This document shows, in pieces, positions 63,770 to 64,000 of a stretch of 64,000 nucleotides of DNA (the first letter of the stretch is position 1; each line of letters begins with the position of its first letter). The notes under the pieces are model-generated. The model searched no databases. It was given only the letters and a program-made list of their open reading frames with translations, and was not told where the DNA came from. Position numbers and translations under genes: made by a program. The DNA lies in NCBI GenBank assembly GCA_046328505.1, contig JAXLWL010000002.1, forward strand, positions 992,001-1,056,000, given 5' to 3'. This stretch comes from JBDHWG01 sp046328505. Lineage in GTDB: Bacteria; Chloroflexota; Anaerolineae; Epilineales; JAHCIE01.

Positions 63770-64000
63770 CTACACTGGCCGCCGCGCTACGATTTGCGTT
63801 CGGTCGCCGCGATCGCCGGCGGCCTCGTCATGATGAACGATCGCCCAGCGATCCAGAGGCGGGAGCAGCCCGCCGAACGGGATCAAGTGGGCCGGGTTGA
63901 AGCTCGGCCGCGTTTCGAGGCGTCGCGGGTTGAAGGCTTCCAGGATGAAGGTTCCGCCAGGCGCCACCGCCGCCAGCGTGGCGTCCAGCGCCTGCGGATC
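63770..64000 (-). CDS. SAM-dependent methyltransferase, C-terminal fragment
   Basis: The frame is open from the window edge to the stop at 63770. The visible C-terminus reads DPQALDATLAAVAPGGTFIL then EAFNPRRLETRPSFNPAHLIPF and ends DRTQIVARRPV. PGGTFILEAF is the post-motif-III strand of class I methyltransferases, and FNPAHLIPFGGLLPPLDRW is typical of a small TehB-like group. The SAM-binding N-terminal half is off the window. It is convergent with the selenoprotein gene, nine bases apart. Confidence 0.7.
   Translation of the reverse strand, partial: DPQALDATLAAVAPGGTFILEAFNPRRLETRPSFNPAHLIPFGGLLPPLDRWAIVHHDEAAGDRGDRTQIVARRPV

Overview
The window is GC-rich DNA, densely coded on both strands, and reads like the chromosome of a member of the Chloroflexota, probably Anaerolineae-like. 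This is an inference from gene content: a staygreen-type Mg-dechelatase homologue, an alaS / baseplate-J-like / ruvX / mltG operon, DUF58 plus TgpA-type transglutaminase, SSP411/YyaL, archaeal-like ATP-dependent DNA ligase, and secreted proteins with Thr/Pro-rich linkers. No rRNA, tRNA, CRISPR array or replication origin was seen.

Layout. 0-8.7 kb: 3' end of a polyprenyl diphosphate synthase, an endonuclease III-like glycosylase, a secreted unknown, a DHA2 exporter, then a run of + genes (DNA ligase, LON-domain protein, staygreen homologue, HDAC-like hydrolase, methyltransferase). 8.7-12.9 kb: carotenoid cluster (CrtP-type desaturase, phytoene synthase, DUF2085, glycosyltransferase) behind an excellent promoter. 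13-16.3 kb: Fur-family regulator with a dyad operator, then a CbiM-CbiQ-CbiO metal transporter. 16.4-22.8 kb: an unknown, miaA, DUF58, TgpA, and a convergent overlapping ROK kinase. 22.9-25 kb: Zur-like regulator with ZnuC/ZnuB. 25-32 kb: epimerase, alpha/beta hydrolase, two overlapping ATP-grasp ligases, an SH3 protein and AceK. 32-36.6 kb: MutS (with an insertion), SmpB, CtpA. 36.7-38.3 kb: a small mobile patch (LAGLIDADG protein and tyrosine recombinase). 38.3-44.2 kb: acyl-CoA ligase, HflX, aminotransferase, pyrimidine phosphorylase. 44.2-52.6 kb: a six-gene minus-strand operon led by alaS and controlled by a T-box. 52.6-58.7 kb: dus, two related unknowns, tyrS, a DNRLRE secreted protein, a dispersed inverted repeat, and a prenyl synthase. 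58.8-64 kb: SSP411/YyaL, an MshC/CysS-like ligase, SRPBCC, DUF123, a glutaredoxin-PDZ protein, and a partial methyltransferase.

The most striking find is at 63218-63760. A glutaredoxin-PDZ protein has an in-frame TGA exactly where the first cysteine of the CPYC active site should be. It has a strong ribosome binding site, and a 7-bp hairpin with G in its loop lies 15 nt after the TGA, as expected of a bacterial SECIS. It is best read as a selenoprotein that conventional gene calling would truncate. Other points of interest: the two-ATP-grasp operon running into an out-of-place AceK, two apparently leaderless promoters, a short motif (core CTATGACTATACGAA) recurring between genes, and the mobile patch.

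All calls are by eye from translated sequence and motif recognition. No database search was possible.
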